Assembly (NCBI GenBank): GCA_019022495.1
Contig: JAFEKR010000041.1
Span: forward strand, 1-64,000
Source of the DNA: Epichloe hybrida
Taxonomy: Eukaryota > Ascomycota > Sordariomycetes > Hypocreales > Clavicipitaceae
Reading direction: 5' to 3'
Length of the DNA stretch: 64,000 nucleotides
In this document: one piece after another, positions 49,358 through 61,266 of the stretch
How positions within the stretch are numbered: the stretch's first letter is position 1
How the letters are laid out: every line of letters begins with the position of its first letter
The notes under the pieces: model-generated
Told to the model about the DNA's origin: nothing
Seen by the model: only the letters and a program-made list of their open reading frames with translations
The model's database searches: none
Made by a program: the position numbers and the translations under genes

Positions 49358-50501
49358 GGCGGGCAAGGAAAATGATGCAGGGTGAAGTCTAGAATTGGGG
49401 GGGGGAAACAAGAAGCTTGACGGAACAGGTAGGACGAGGAGGAAGACAGGTTTACAACGGGGGAGAAAAGAAAGGGACGGGCAGGCTTCTCGCGCGCGCA
49501 AACGACTTCCACTCATCATTACTCCGTATTTAACCATTGTACTCACTTACATCCCTCTCCGCACACCTCGGGACTTTGGCCGCCCCGGTTTTTCAAGCTC
49601 GTGCGTCCGTCCCTATTGGGCGTGGGGAGAGCCGATGGGACAAGGACAGGAACTTGGGGCCGGCACCGTGTGAGTTTGGTGGCCCGGCATAATCCGGGGT
49701 GACGTTGCAGAAGTCTACATTGGCCGAGGCTATGTGTAATATTTGCCCTTGCGTGTGTGTGTGTGTGAAATGTGTGTGTGTGTGCGCACGTACGTACATT
49801 TTGTTATGGTATCATTGGTATGTTGTATGTACATATGTGCACGGGTGGACCTCCGCCCGGAGTCGAGGGGGGCACCGCAAGTCCTGACATGTGACGAGTT
49901 CTCGAGACTTCTTGCCTGATAAAGCAAGTTTCATCATCCCATCGGCTCCCATCGGCGCCGCAACGGCCAAAGCCAGACACCAGTGGGCAATGCATACTGG
50001 ACACTGTCTGTTCACGTGCAAGTCATCGCTTTTCTGCATGTACATTTTCTGCACAAGGAACGAGGTGTGTCCGGAGAACGGAGGACACGCCCGGCCGTGC
50101 ACTGGGAGATGCTTTCTTCTTTTCTCCAGCATCACTGTCACTGTCACATGGTAAGTTGTTTGCAGACGACGCTGGCATGGCATGTGGTTTGGGAGTCCGG
50201 CAGTCGGGACAGGCACTCTTATTTATGCGGATTGCCTTGTTGGATACGGATTACAACGCATCTTCATCTTCTCATCGAGCGACCCCCCTCCCTCATTTCT
50301 CTTCTTCTTCTTCTGCGCATTGGACACTGCACAGTATGTACACACGCACCCTCGGTGCTTTCCAGACGCTGCATGCATGCATGCATGTACATATCGAGCA
50401 GCATCTGCCACCTTGGTTCGTGCTTCACTGCTCAGTCGAGTGGCTGGCTGTTCTTCTCTCCAGCCCGTCGTCATCCCACGTCCTCCCACGCCGTCCATGC
50501 T
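49358..50501. promoter_or_regulatory. Isocitrate lyase promoter and trehalase 3' flank
   Basis: No gene recognised. It contains TACTCCGTA at 49520-49528 (163 bp before the isocitrate lyase start), GTGGGG at 49622-49627 that fits the loose CreA consensus, GT dinucleotide runs at about 49754-49786 and repeated TGCATGCATG near 50370-50385. Site functions are not shown by sequence alone. Confidence 0.45.
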
Positions 50502-52950
50502 TTAGGCTACAGATAAATCGGCCAGTTCCTTCTCCATGCTTTGCTCGATGGCCTTGACGAACGTCGGATATGGCGTCAGCGTCCCCAACGCACGCCGCAT
50601 ATGCGCATTCACGATTTGCAGACCGTACACGTAGCTGGCATTGACCCAGCCAAATCTGTCCTCATGTTGTTAGCGACAAACGTATTATGCGCAAGCAAGC
50701 GCACGCCAAGGGCGGAGTCATCCAACTCTCCATTTGGAGAAATCGCAACCTACCCTTCTCTGGCGACGCCCTTGAAATCCAGGCCTTGATTCCCGTACTC
50801 GGCGTCTACTCGGTGAGGATCTGCTGGCCGTGTCACGTCGTATTTTTCCACCACAACACCATTGTAGTCCACGAATGCCTTGGTGATCATGAACAACCAC
50901 TTGTAGGCCAGGCGCTCCGCGTCTTCTGTGAAGCTGTACCGGAGCAAACCAGTCCACGCGAGCATCTGTTGCGGTGCCCAACCGTATGGGTAGTCCCACT
51001 GTCGGTTTGGACGTTCAAGTCCGATGCGACCACGCGACTTCTCCGTGCCCGCCAATAACCCACCGTATGCCTCGAACCGCGGCAGTCCCTTTCGGACCAT
51101 GGCAGCCGCCTGCGCTGGCGACGCGATACCTGCCCACAGAGCCCAAAACGTCGTTGAGCTTTCATAGTTGCATCGCTCCCGCTTGACAGTGTCGTAGTCG
51201 AAGAAGACTCCCTGCTCCTCATCCCACATCAACTTGTCCACCGTCAGCTTGCGCCGCTTAGCTCGACGATCCCAGCTTGCAGACGTGAGAACTTCTCCAG
51301 GCTTGTATGGCGTTCGGTCGCAAAACTCGGCAGGAATCACCAGCTTGTCTTTGAAAATGCCACGAATCGTGCGAGCAATGTCCGTCTCGTACTTGAACAA
51401 AAGCGAGTTCAAATCAATGGTTGCCAAGTTGGCACAGACACCCTCGAACCGGTACGTAGTATCATGGCCAGATTCGCGCACTGCTCGGTCGTGCATGAAG
51501 TATTCGTCGAGTTCCGGCTCTTGTATCTCGCCATAATTGTATGCCCGTACAAACTCTTTGAACTCCATCTTGTGTTTCTTGATGTACGGCTCCAGAATGT
51601 GCACGAAATGCGTTGCTTCGGTCTCGGGCGGAACGCCCAAGCCTTCCGGACGATACCGCGACAAGCCCGTGGCTGGGTCAAGTCGAGGCTCGCAAGTCCA
51701 AACACCGTGGTATTCCTTGATGGCCGCGAGGATTGACCGTCGAAGGAAGCTTTCGGCATCTGGCTCGTGCTTTATTTTCTCATAGACTCGCAATGCCATG
51801 TCCGTCAAGAAAGGCGGCTGCGATCGTCCCAAATAGTATGATCGTGTGGCGTTCAGAATTTTACCATAGTGCTCAATGCAGAAACAAAAGTTCAGCACCA
51901 TGGCCTTTGCCAGGTCGACTCTGTCGTTGACCAATAGACCAAGCGATTCCATATAACTATCCCAGCCATATAACTCGTTGAACCTGCCACCGGGGACGAC
52001 AAAAGGCAGGCCACGTAGGGTCTTCTCCCCCGTGGTAGGATCGATCACTTCCTCAGTCTCGACAGCCAACAGGCCGGGTTTCTCATTCATATCGCGAATC
52101 AGCTCCGGAGTAATCTTCGCGGGGAGTTGTTGGACATCTAGTCGAATCTCTGGGCGAGCCTCGGCAACTTTCTTGTAGTATTCGTACTGCTCAGGGACGC
52201 CAAAGGGGACGTATATCCGTGGTCGTGGGTCGGCAGTCCAATCTTTAGGATCCCTAGCTGCAATTTCAATGCTGGACGCATCAATTCGTCTGGTTAGGCC
52301 GTCCCAGAAATGGTCCCGTATCAGTCGCGAAAGGCGATCCACGGGATTTTCGTTCAGGCGCCCTTCGTCAAGTATGATTTGCTTTCTCCCATACTCCTTT
52401 GCCAGCGTCAATTCTTGTAGCAGATTGGAAAGCATGTATGTGCCTCGCACTTCGAAACGGTTGTGGCCAGCTGAAGCAGCAGTTCCGAGAGATAAGACCT
52501 TTGGCCCCTCATCTTCAACGGTAATTTGCATATTGCCATCAGTGTCTTCTTGAGCCTGCAGACTCTCGAGAGTGGGCTCTACTTGAATAAGAAATCGACG
52601 GCCTTGCGGCAAAGAGCTTTCATCTGTGATGCATGTGCCGTCAGCGCTACATGTCGAGGCGGACAACGGTAGGAGAAATACCAATCATTCATACCGTGAC
52701 TACCTCTGCGAAACGGTTCTCGTACGCCATTTCGCTCGAACTGTTTCATCAAACTGTTCTGCCCCCGCCAAGAAACATCAGTGTACAAATTCTCTTCTGG
52801 CTTCATCGGGCAAAGTACCTGGGAGTATGTTCGGGTCCGAGCTCCGAATCGGGTGTGATGTCTTGCTTCGGTTGTATAGTATGTTTTCGCATCGTCATAA
52901 ACGCCATAGTCTTCTGACGTGCGGATCCGATGGTCTGTCGCCTCCGTCAT
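50502..52950 (-). CDS. treB: Neutral trehalase, GH37, 739 aa
   Basis: Four exons: 52950-52819, 52758-52695, 52623-50754 and 50655-50502; introns of 60, 71 and 98 bp. It hydrolyses cytosolic trehalose to two glucose molecules during germination and recovery from stress. The N-terminus carries RTRTYS and RRGS, matching the PKA / 14-3-3-controlled region of fungal neutral trehalases. A calcium-binding loop ([14 protein letters not shown]) follows, and the GH37 signatures [14 protein letters not shown] and [10 protein letters not shown] are intact. Length is normal (about 735-750). Splicing of the N-terminal exons was fixed by homology: TYSQ joins NSLMKQ, and GSH joins [12 protein letters not shown]. 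No signal peptide, which separates it from acid trehalase. Confidence 0.95.
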
Positions 52951-54515
52951 GGCGCGAGAGTTTGTGATCCGTAGGCAAGTCGATTTTCTTCTCTTCGCCA
53001 CTGAACAAACTCCGCGGTGTTTAGACTTGTTCAAGATGCTGATTTCGAACGAAAACAGTCCCACGATTGCTCGGACGCTGCTGCTTTGTGAATGAGTCAG
53101 GATTCAGAGCGGGGACAAACCGGTTGGCTATGGGATGAAATCCAGGACTGCCCACGGTCACGAGGACAGAAATAAGCTAGAATTAAGGTTTGGCTTGGTC
53201 AAAAACCTCGAAACAACTTCGAAAGGTGTCACCGACGCACCGACGATGAAAATGGGGTGCGCGATCAGTCTAGGTCTAAATAGTGGGAAATCTACTCCGT
53301 ATTGAACAAAACAAACATTGATCAACCAAGCATTCGAGGGGTGTGGGAATGGAGGTGGTGATTTGTATTTCCTCCGAGGAATTCAGTTGATGCATGAATG
53401 GATCTAGACGCTGATAAGAGGGCCAGGGAGGAGCGATCGTCTGTCAGAGATGATCCTTGACTGACGTGGCGACGCCAACCTCTCTTCCCAAAAAGAAACT
53501 GAAAACCACAGAGAAAACTCTTCAGACTGGTGGACCTGGACTGGTGAACCTGAGAGCGATAATAACTGGAGACGGACACGTGGCTGAGACGGATGGGAAG
53601 GCGGTGACGATGCCTCGCAGCTGCAACCCCACCGTTTCCTTGGAGGCAGATCCGAGAGAGCTCTCACTCTGCTGGCACTTCCCTTGGCGCCTTCCACACT
53701 TTGACACATACTTCTGTGAGCAAAGACATACCCGGTCATCCATCAATGCATCATGCTGTGCCCGTCAGAGGTCTCAATTGTAGCAGACGTTCCCTTCGGC
53801 GTCGTGGGTGAAAAGCCGTCATCGATCCGATATCGCACATGTCATGTCCCTCAGCAGGTTGTGTGCCCGTCATGTCGTCTCACGATCGATGTCTCACTAG
53901 AGTCACTAGAGTTTGCTCCATCTCGATTTACACCTGTACCCTGAGATGATAGAAATGGCCTGTTGGGGTTGCACCCAGTCACAAAACACTTCGATCAAAC
54001 GATTTCACACCCACGGCTGGTCAAAGAGACATTCTCTGTGGTCGACAATAGACTGATCCATCTTAGCAAGCGTCATATGCCTTTTATCTACTCAATGGAC
54101 ATCATCAACACGTTGAATTCATAGGGGAAATCCTTTGTCACCGGCTACATCCAGAGGGAGGGCCATTGATAATCATCAAGTGCGCCAAGTGATGGATTAC
54201 CAGTATGACGCGAGGTCCAGCCCCAGAGCAAGCTCCGAAGTCGCGCGATACCGTAACAAGCAACGTGGTAATAGATTAGCAGCGACAAAAAAAAACACCC
54301 GGAATGGGAAATAGGGAATACGTAATGGTATAGTAACACGTTGTAGGTAGATTGCCAACTCGAAAGGTCTCCTCCCTACCAAGCGACATCTCTTCTCGAG
54401 AGAAACGCTGCCCCCCAATCCCAATGTCGATGATAATAATAACTTGATAGCTCCAGACCAGATTTCTCGCCCATGAATCCTCCAAGCGCCCCCCAAGAAA
54501 AATCCCAATACCAGT
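52951..54515. promoter_or_regulatory. Trehalase promoter and 3' flank of the Yippee gene
   Basis: 1.56 kb without a recognised gene. TACTCCGTA lies at 53293-53301. AGGGG words, which could be stress-response elements, occur near 53336 and 54122. The 108-codon ORF at 53457-53783 has no family resemblance and looks like chance. Confidence 0.45.
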
Positions 54516-55301
54516 TCAGTTGACCTGAGGTGTCCTCCTCGCAGCAGGCTGGCTGCGCCTCCTAGCCACCGTCACAGCATCCCAAGTCCCAGCGAAGATA
54601 TCCTCGCACTCGTTGTCGTCGTCCGAGTCAAACACAATGGAATCACTACCCCCCAGACTGATCTGTCGGATGCCATCATCGCCAGCTTCCTCATCGATGA
54701 GGCCGAGGTTCTCCACGGCAAAGTCCTCCCAGCTGCGATGCGTCATGACTCGCTCAGTCTCCAGAATATACCTGCCCACTTTGTACTTTTGCGACTGCTC
54801 CTTGGCATCAACGTACTTCCAGCCCAGTTTCCGAGAGCAAGTCGCACAGCAAATGTCTGCGACAACATGCCACCCGGTGACCAGGTGCCTGTCCTCACTT
54901 CGCCCGATGCGAATGTTCAGTAGAGAGTGCCCCGACGGGGACGGGGGTGCAACGAGAAAAGCACGGCCATATCTCCCTGTGAAGCCTTTGGAAATGATCT
55001 GCGTGGCCAGGGCTACATCTGTCGAGCACGAGGAGCAGCGTAGCGTATCCGGGGCGTTGCGCGATAGGCGACGAGCGAGGAAGTTGTCGGGGACGCCGTG
55101 CTTACTGATGGGGCTGCCAGCTGGTGTAGTCGCTGATGAAGAGCTGGACGAGCTGGCAGGACTTACGCAAGAAGCGGACGACGCGGACGACGTGTTAGAT
55201 GTTGATCGCCGACGAAAGACAAAGTCAAAGCTGGAAAGCAGGTAGCTTTCAAAGACTGGCCGCGTTGCCGATATGCTCGTGCTGTTTCGTCGGCGGGCCA
55301 T
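54516..55301 (-). CDS. Yippee-like zinc-binding protein, 261 aa
   Basis: Single exon from the ATG at 55301 (GCCATGGCC). Residues about 80-190 form a Yippee / MIS18-type beta-tent domain: the first cysteine pair CSSC, then GWHVVADICCATC with the second pair, followed by GWKYVDA and QKYKVGRYILE, the hallmark Yippee C-terminal strand. Members include yeast Moh1 and human YPEL proteins; a role in substrate recognition has been proposed for some, and the exact role here is unknown. The N-terminal 75 residues are Ser/Arg-rich low complexity (runs of SSSSSSS), and the C-terminal tail is acidic (DSDDDNECED). Longer than the minimal Yippee proteins (about 110-140 aa) because of these tails. Confidence 0.86.
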   Translation of the reverse strand: MARRRNSTSISATRPVFESYLLSSFDFVFRRRSTSNTSSASSASCVSPASSSSSSSATTPAGSPISKHGVPDNFLARRLSRNAPDTLRCSSCSTDVALATQIISKGFTGRYGRAFLVAPPSPSGHSLLNIRIGRSEDRHLVTGWHVVADICCATCSRKLGWKYVDAKEQSQKYKVGRYILETERVMTHRSWEDFAVENLGLIDEEAGDDGIRQISLGGSDSIVFDSDDDNECEDIFAGTWDAVTVARRRSQPAARRTPQVN

Positions 55302-55905
55302 GGCTTTACCTGCGAATCGTCGGGAATCGGAAGCCAAGCACTGGTTTGCTTTTTTTGCTCACAGGTCCCTAAAGCTTGACGGGGAAAAGAAGTCTTGGTT
55401 AAAGAGAGAAGTGTGGTAGCTGTGACACCGATACCGCTTAGCATGTTCGATGGAAGACATGATTACATCGGACGACCCCGCATAGTCGTACAAGTCTTGT
55501 GGAAATGGGCCCACTAAAAGCAGCTCGACCTCAGAGAACGGGAAATGTCACGACTTGACAAAGCAAGCGTGACGCCCCGCCTCGAGCCTTCAAAAAACGC
55601 GATATGCGCAATTAGATGTCCTTCATCCTTACTATCTGGTAAACATAAGTGTCGGGGAGCATGTCTGGAAAGTCAAGGCTGTTGGCATGTTCGATGTGCA
55701 AAAGGCATAAGCCACCATCGCTCGTCAAGACTTTGATACCATGTTTGCACACACACTGAGATGTCAAAAATGACGAAAAAAACGCATTGTAAACCCATGT
55801 TGGCGCCTTTTAACAAGCGCTAATGGCCCTATGCTAAATTTTCGTCGCAACTTTAAAACTACTTGATTACTTCCCTTTTGTTTTCTCACTCATACTAGTC
55901 CCATC
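55302..55905. other. Intergenic, no gene seen
   Basis: Promoter of the Yippee gene and 3' flank of the dipeptidase. No conserved ORF. Confidence 0.5.
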
Positions 55906-57401
55906 TTATGACTGGGGTTCCTCGGCCACGTAGTGCAGGTACGCGCCCAGCAACTTGATTCCCTCGATGTAGTTGCGCTTATCCAGCTTCTCATTGATGG
56001 AATGAGCACCATCGGTGGAGCTACCCATCGGCAACAGTAGCACGTTCTTGCCAGTGGCCTCCTCAAAGGTCAAGGTGACGGGAATACTGCAAAAAGAGTC
56101 AGTTAATGTTTCCAATCAAACGGTTTCCAAGTGTCACGCAGGCTCGCTTACCTTCCACCCTCACGGGTAAAGTCGGGCTGGACTCCCCAGACACGCTCTG
56201 TGGCCTTGGCAGCTGCAGAAAAGTTCCAGTGATTAGGTGAGGCAGCCCACCACTTGCCTGTGTGCTGGGCATAGACCTTCATCGTGTTCTTGCTGTTTAG
56301 CTTGGCAAATTGCTCCTCGACATATTTGTAGACGCGTTTGTTGGTAGTATCAACATCCATGTTGGGAACTGTTCGGATGGAGAACTTGCCAATAACCTTG
56401 GCGGGAATGACAGTCTTGGCTCCAGGGCTAGAGAAGGCACCCTCAACACCATGAACCGACAAGGAGGGATATCGCCAACGAGCCATCAGGGTGTTTTTCT
56501 TGTCATCGTGGATTGTGCTCTTGCTTCCGAGAGACTCAAAAATGTTATCCATGGTGAAAGAGATACCACCGTACAGACTCTCCTCTTCCTTAGTAACAGG
56601 GGCAACCTGCTCCATGATTCCGGGGATCTGAATCTTGCCATGAGTGTCCACCAAGGAGCCGAGGAGACGGACGAGGTCGGTCATGGGCTCCTGAACAGTG
56701 CCACCAAAGACGCCGCTGTGCAGGTCGGCACCAGGACCAGAAACCTCAACAGAGTAGTAGTTGCAGCCTCGCAGACCATAGGTCAAGCAGGGCTTCTCGG
56801 TACCGAGCCAGTAGTTGTCAGAAATGCAGACAGCGTCGGTATCGGCAAAGTACTTCTTAGCCTCTGCTTGGATAAAGTCATCCAAACCTTCCGAGCCATA
56901 TTCTTCCATTCCCTCAAAGCACATAAGCAAATTGACGGGGAAGTCAATTCTAGCCTTTTGGTGAGCTTCAATAGCATTGAGCCATCCCAAGACAGGGCCC
57001 TTGTCGTCAGTTGAACCACGACCAAACATGCGACCCTTGTCGTCAACCGTAAGTTCGAAAGGCTCAGTGGCCCAGCCGTCGCTCTTCTCGGCGGGCTGCA
57101 CATCGTAGTGGCCATATACGAGAATCGTTCGCTTGTTCTTGTCGTTTCCATAACGGGCGAGAACAACGGGAGGGAGCTCGAGATGTTCCTTGTGCGGCTG
57201 CTTGCCGAGGGGTCGCAGCTCAACTTCAGCTCCAAGACTCTTCAGCTCATTGCCAAGCCATTCTCCCATGCGGACAACATCAGGTCGACGAGCATCCTCG
57301 GCCGAGATGGAGGGGATTGCAACTGCCTTACGAAGACGCTCGATAAAATCGTTGGCGGAATCGTCCACCTGCTTGAAGTAACCGTCGAGTTGAGGGGCCA
57401 T
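55906..57401 (-). CDS. dug1: M20 metallodipeptidase, Dug1 / carnosinase-like, 476 aa
   Basis: Two exons, 57401-56152 and 56086-55906, with a 65 bp intron splitting AGT. It hydrolyses dipeptides such as Cys-Gly, using two metal ions, in glutathione turnover. Metal-site motifs are visible: [17 protein letters not shown], the catalytic glutamate region [17 protein letters not shown] and, near the end, [13 protein letters not shown]. The dimerisation domain ([11 protein letters not shown] to about 400) is complete. Length equals yeast Dug1 (481). The start at 57401 (AAAGAAATGGCC) gives [11 protein letters not shown]. The frame stays open upstream to an ATG at 57569 whose product begins MPRTILQQAVSYRLPAILQR, a possible mitochondrial presequence, but a CTGAAT...TATCAG segment in between looks like the end of a leader intron. 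Confidence 0.94.
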
Positions 57402-58659
57402 TTCTTTTGCTTGGTGAGCTCGAATGGTGTCTGTAAGGTACGAGCGACGACTAGTGAGCTTCTCTTGGGTCTGATAAAAGGAAAAGAAGAAATTCAGGGG
57501 AGGAGAACGTCTTTGAAGGATCGCAGGAAGACGATAGGACACTGCCTGCTGCAAGATGGTGCGGGGCATCACACTTTGCTGCACATGATGGTCTTTACGG
57601 GAAGGTGCTTTCCGTAGGTGGTGGGGTGGGTGTCTACAATGTACATTTGTGGAAGTGACGGCTATTCACGGCAGCCAATGAAACCTTGCTGATTGATCAA
57701 AGGGGACCTTTGTTACTGCGCGCCCACAAAAGCCCAGTAGTCCGTAGCGGAGCAACACTCAAACCCTGCGTATGGTCGGGTTTTCTTTGTTCCGCTCATC
57801 CCATGCAGCTCTCACTGTATGTACGGAGTAGTCTTTCTTATTAGTGGCTTAAATGCACGCGTTATCCCCGTCCTACCCTTCCAGCTTTTCTCCTCTTCAA
57901 CCACACTTCACCCCCATCGCCATCTGTCATCAATCGCGGTCGCTGTCCTCGACAAGTCGTCAATTTTTTCATCCTTTTCGTTTCGAGACCCACATACTTA
58001 AATCGAGCGCTTATTTTCATTTCGACACTGACGGTTTTGCGCCACCTGTGACACTTTCAGCCGCATCACGCAAATAGTGCATGTTCTGTGGGCCCTTTAA
58101 CGGTGAACAAACACGGTTTTCCCAGCTTGTCTGCAGTACTTCATCGTCGCAGTTCCTTCTTTATTGTCGTTTGCCTTCTTGCAAGGATATCTAGACTCTA
58201 GGCACTTTTCTTTGGCCAACTTTGAGGCAGTTTGGTACAGAGAGTGAACTCTATCGTTGCTGTGTCGGAAATCAGGGGGAGCTTATGGGCTGCATTTTCC
58301 TACGGTTTCTGCCTCTCTGTACTCCTTTTTGTTCTTCCCCCCTGGCCATTATAACCATTTGTCGTTTGTCTCAAGTACATTCAGAATTGATTATTTAATT
58401 TTCTCCAACTTGACCTGAAAAGCACTCGAGTGCAACGCAAAAGCTGGAAAAAAAAAAAGACAGACATATGACAAGAGAGGGGAAACACAGGCAAAAAATA
58501 AGTGGTGTCACTAGTACACAGAAAGAAACAATTCAATCTTGAATTCATCAATTTGGCGAGCGAATCAGGGTTGGGCTAGTCCTCTCTCTTCGCGACTGTC
58601 TTCAACAACACTGCTCTTTGTGATTGGGAACTCATCGGGGCCGGACAATTTTTGACACA
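57402..58659. promoter_or_regulatory. Divergent promoter region of dug1 and mpe1
   Basis: 1.26 kb without a gene. GTACGGAGTA lies at 57821-57830. The mpe1 side is a long CT-rich leader typical of highly expressed fungal genes. Confidence 0.5.
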
Positions 58660-60690
58660 ATGGCATCATCAGTATTCTTCAAATTCAAGTCCCAGAAGGA
58701 GCCCACTCGAGCGGAGTTTGACGGAACTGGCATCTCAGTTTTTGAGTTGAAGCGTGAAATCATCAACAAGAGTGGTTTGGGCGACGGTACAGACTTCGAC
58801 CTCTTCATATACACAGACGATAGCAGCGAAGGTATGTCTTCTCCCTACGTGGAGTGTGCTACCATGGATTGGAATACTAATAAGCGCTCTAGAATACGAC
58901 GATGACACGACCATCATTCCCAGATCAACCACCGTCATTGCTCGACGACAGCCAGCCCTGAAACCTGGGGCAGGTCGTGCCGCCCGATATGTGTCGGGAA
59001 AGATGCCGGTATCTGCCAAGAATGCTGGAAGAAAAGAGCAATCATCGAAAGCGTCTTCATCAAAACCGAGTGCTACCGCAATCAATGAGATGAACAATGC
59101 GATGACGGAGGAGGAGAAGATGGCCGCCATGTTTGCCGCTCAGACCGAGCAGTGGTCTGCTCAACAAGAGGAGATGTCTCAGTAAGTTTTAAATCGCGTC
59201 TCAACATATCTTGAAGAAGCAGTTGCTGACCTTTTCATCATAGTCAAGCTCCAGTCTTCAAAGCTGGCGCGAAACGGCCAGCAAACGTTCCCGATCATGA
59301 CCCTCCCAACGGCTACATCTGCTATCGATGTGGTAACAAGGGCCATTGGATTCAGCTTTGCCCCACGAATGATGACCCGGAATTCGATAATCGTCCTCGC
59401 GTGAAACGCACTACTGGTATTCCCCGATCCTTCCTCCAGAAGGTCGACAAATCTGTCGTTCTCGCCCAAACCGATGGCGATGAATCAAAACGGCCGTCTG
59501 GTATCATGGTCAATGCTGAGGGAGATTTTGTCATTGCTGAACCGGACAAGGCATCGTGGGAGCAGTATCAAGCGAAGACGAAGTCTTCCACAGCAAACAA
59601 AGAGGCGCAAGCCGAAGACAAAGAAGTGCAGGAGAGGGGTCTGCAATGTTCGATTGACAAGAAAATGTTCATAGAGCCAATGAAGACACCGTGCTGTGAG
59701 AAGACGTTTTGTAATGATTGCATAACCAATGCTCTCATAGAAAGCGACCTCGTTTGCCCCGCTTGTCAAAATGAGGGAGTACTGATCGACGACCTCCAGC
59801 CGGATGACGAAGCTGCCAAGAAGATTCAGGAATACCTCAAAGAAAAGGAGACGGCCAAGTCTTCACCGCCAACGTCGCCCCAAGCGGAGGCCACCAACCC
59901 TGGGATTTCTACTGAGACGAGTGCCGACAAGTCCGATCCTCAGGAGGAGAAGCAAGAGTCCGAGGCAGCTTCAAAAAATAAAGAAACGGATGTTTCGAAG
60001 TCGCCAGTAATTCAAGAAGCCAAGGTAAAATCCCCTACCATATCATCGCCAACAACAAGCGAGAATCAGGTGGAAAAAGTTGATGCGCAGAAATCGACAG
60101 AAGAACCAGACCTTCAGGCAGTCAAATCGAAGAAACGATCTGCTGAAGACTTGCTGGAGAACCCCAAGATTCCCAAAGGACCCAGGGCAATGCAAAATCA
60201 GCCAAACAACATGAATTTTGTGAACAATGACATGAATAATATGATGAATGGGATGCCGAACGGGATGCCGAACATGGGCATGAACAACATGGTGTTCAGT
60301 GGCATGGGGATGCCTAACATGATGGGGATGCCCAATATGAACATGGGCATGGGCATGCCGATGATGGGAATGCCGATGATGGGCATGCCCAACTTTGGCA
60401 ACATGAATGGAAGCTTTGGAGGCATGAACGGCGGCTGGGACATGGGCGGAATGGGAGGCATGAATGGCATGAACGGCATGCCAGGTATGCCGGGCATGCA
60501 AGGCCACATGGTAATGGGCGGAAACATGGGAAACATGAACGGCGGTACGGCCGGATTCCAGAATGGTCAGGCCTTTGGGCAGGTCAACGGCCAGGGTGAC
60601 GACGAAGCATATTTCCGAAAACCGGTCAACCCTCACCGACACCAGAACAAGCAACGCAGAGTGCGACCCAGCGACTACCGGGAACTTTGA
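58660..60690 (+). CDS. mpe1: Mpe1, DWNN-zinc knuckle-RING subunit of the 3'-end processing factor, 635 aa
   Basis: Exons 58660-58831, 58893-59181 and 59244-60690; introns of 61 and 62 bp with GTATGT and GTAAGT donors. It is the RBBP6 / Mpe1 subunit of the cleavage and polyadenylation factor in the nucleus. The order is diagnostic: a ubiquitin-like DWNN domain (about 3-76, SSVFFKFKSQKEP), a CCHC zinc knuckle CYRCGNKGHWIQLC (about 180), then a RING / U-box (about 287-330, CSIDKKMFIEPMKTPCCEKT to CPAC). A Lys/Glu/Ser-rich disordered stretch follows. The C-terminal 160 residues are strikingly Met/Gly/Asn-rich (NGMPNGMPNMGMNNM and similar), then a basic end RRVRPSDYREL. Convergent with get3. Confidence 0.95.
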
Positions 60691-61266
60691 GATGAAAACT
60701 CGTGGTCTCGTCACCAAACAAAGAAAGCTCACCCAGGGGTGCGTCCCTTTGGGCTGTTGAATATTTCCGCGTTTCTGCTCGAGCCTGCCTACCATCGGCA
60801 TCGCACATGTAGCATATTTTTCTTTTTTTGGATTGGATCGGATTGGCGCTAGGAGCGAATGATTACACAGTCGACGTGGAACTGTCAACTATCAAAGGCA
60901 AACCTGCTCCGTCCGCGTACGTAGGCTTTCTTTTGATCTTTTACGGCATTGTTTCGGCGCAAGGCGGTCGGTCAGGTCCGGGATACTGATTCTCGCTCCC
61001 GTCTTTTTTTTTTCTTATTCTTTTGAGACACAAGATCTGCCAAGTAGGGGAGGCACAACAATGAAAGAAAATTCACAAATCTATTTATCGAGACGTCTGC
61101 TCCCATTTAGTGAACGCTCTTTATGCATCTTTTTCCATCGCCGACACATGTGGTTGGGCCATGTACGTACGAAGTATTCTTCCATGATAATCTTGTATGA
61201 TGTAACAGCAACACTCCGACTCGGCCACTCTCAACGTCAATCACAAAACCCTCCATGTCCCAGAAT
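60691..61266. other. Convergent intergenic region
   Basis: Between the 3' ends of mpe1 and get3. T-rich runs near 61005-61013; no coding signal. Confidence 0.5.

Noticed and set aside
53457..53783. 108-codon ORF in the trehalase promoter region
   Set aside because: No similarity, no splice context, codon use unlike the neighbours.
56310..57014. 234-codon ORF opposite the dipeptidase
   Set aside because: Shadow frame of a strongly conserved M20 peptidase.
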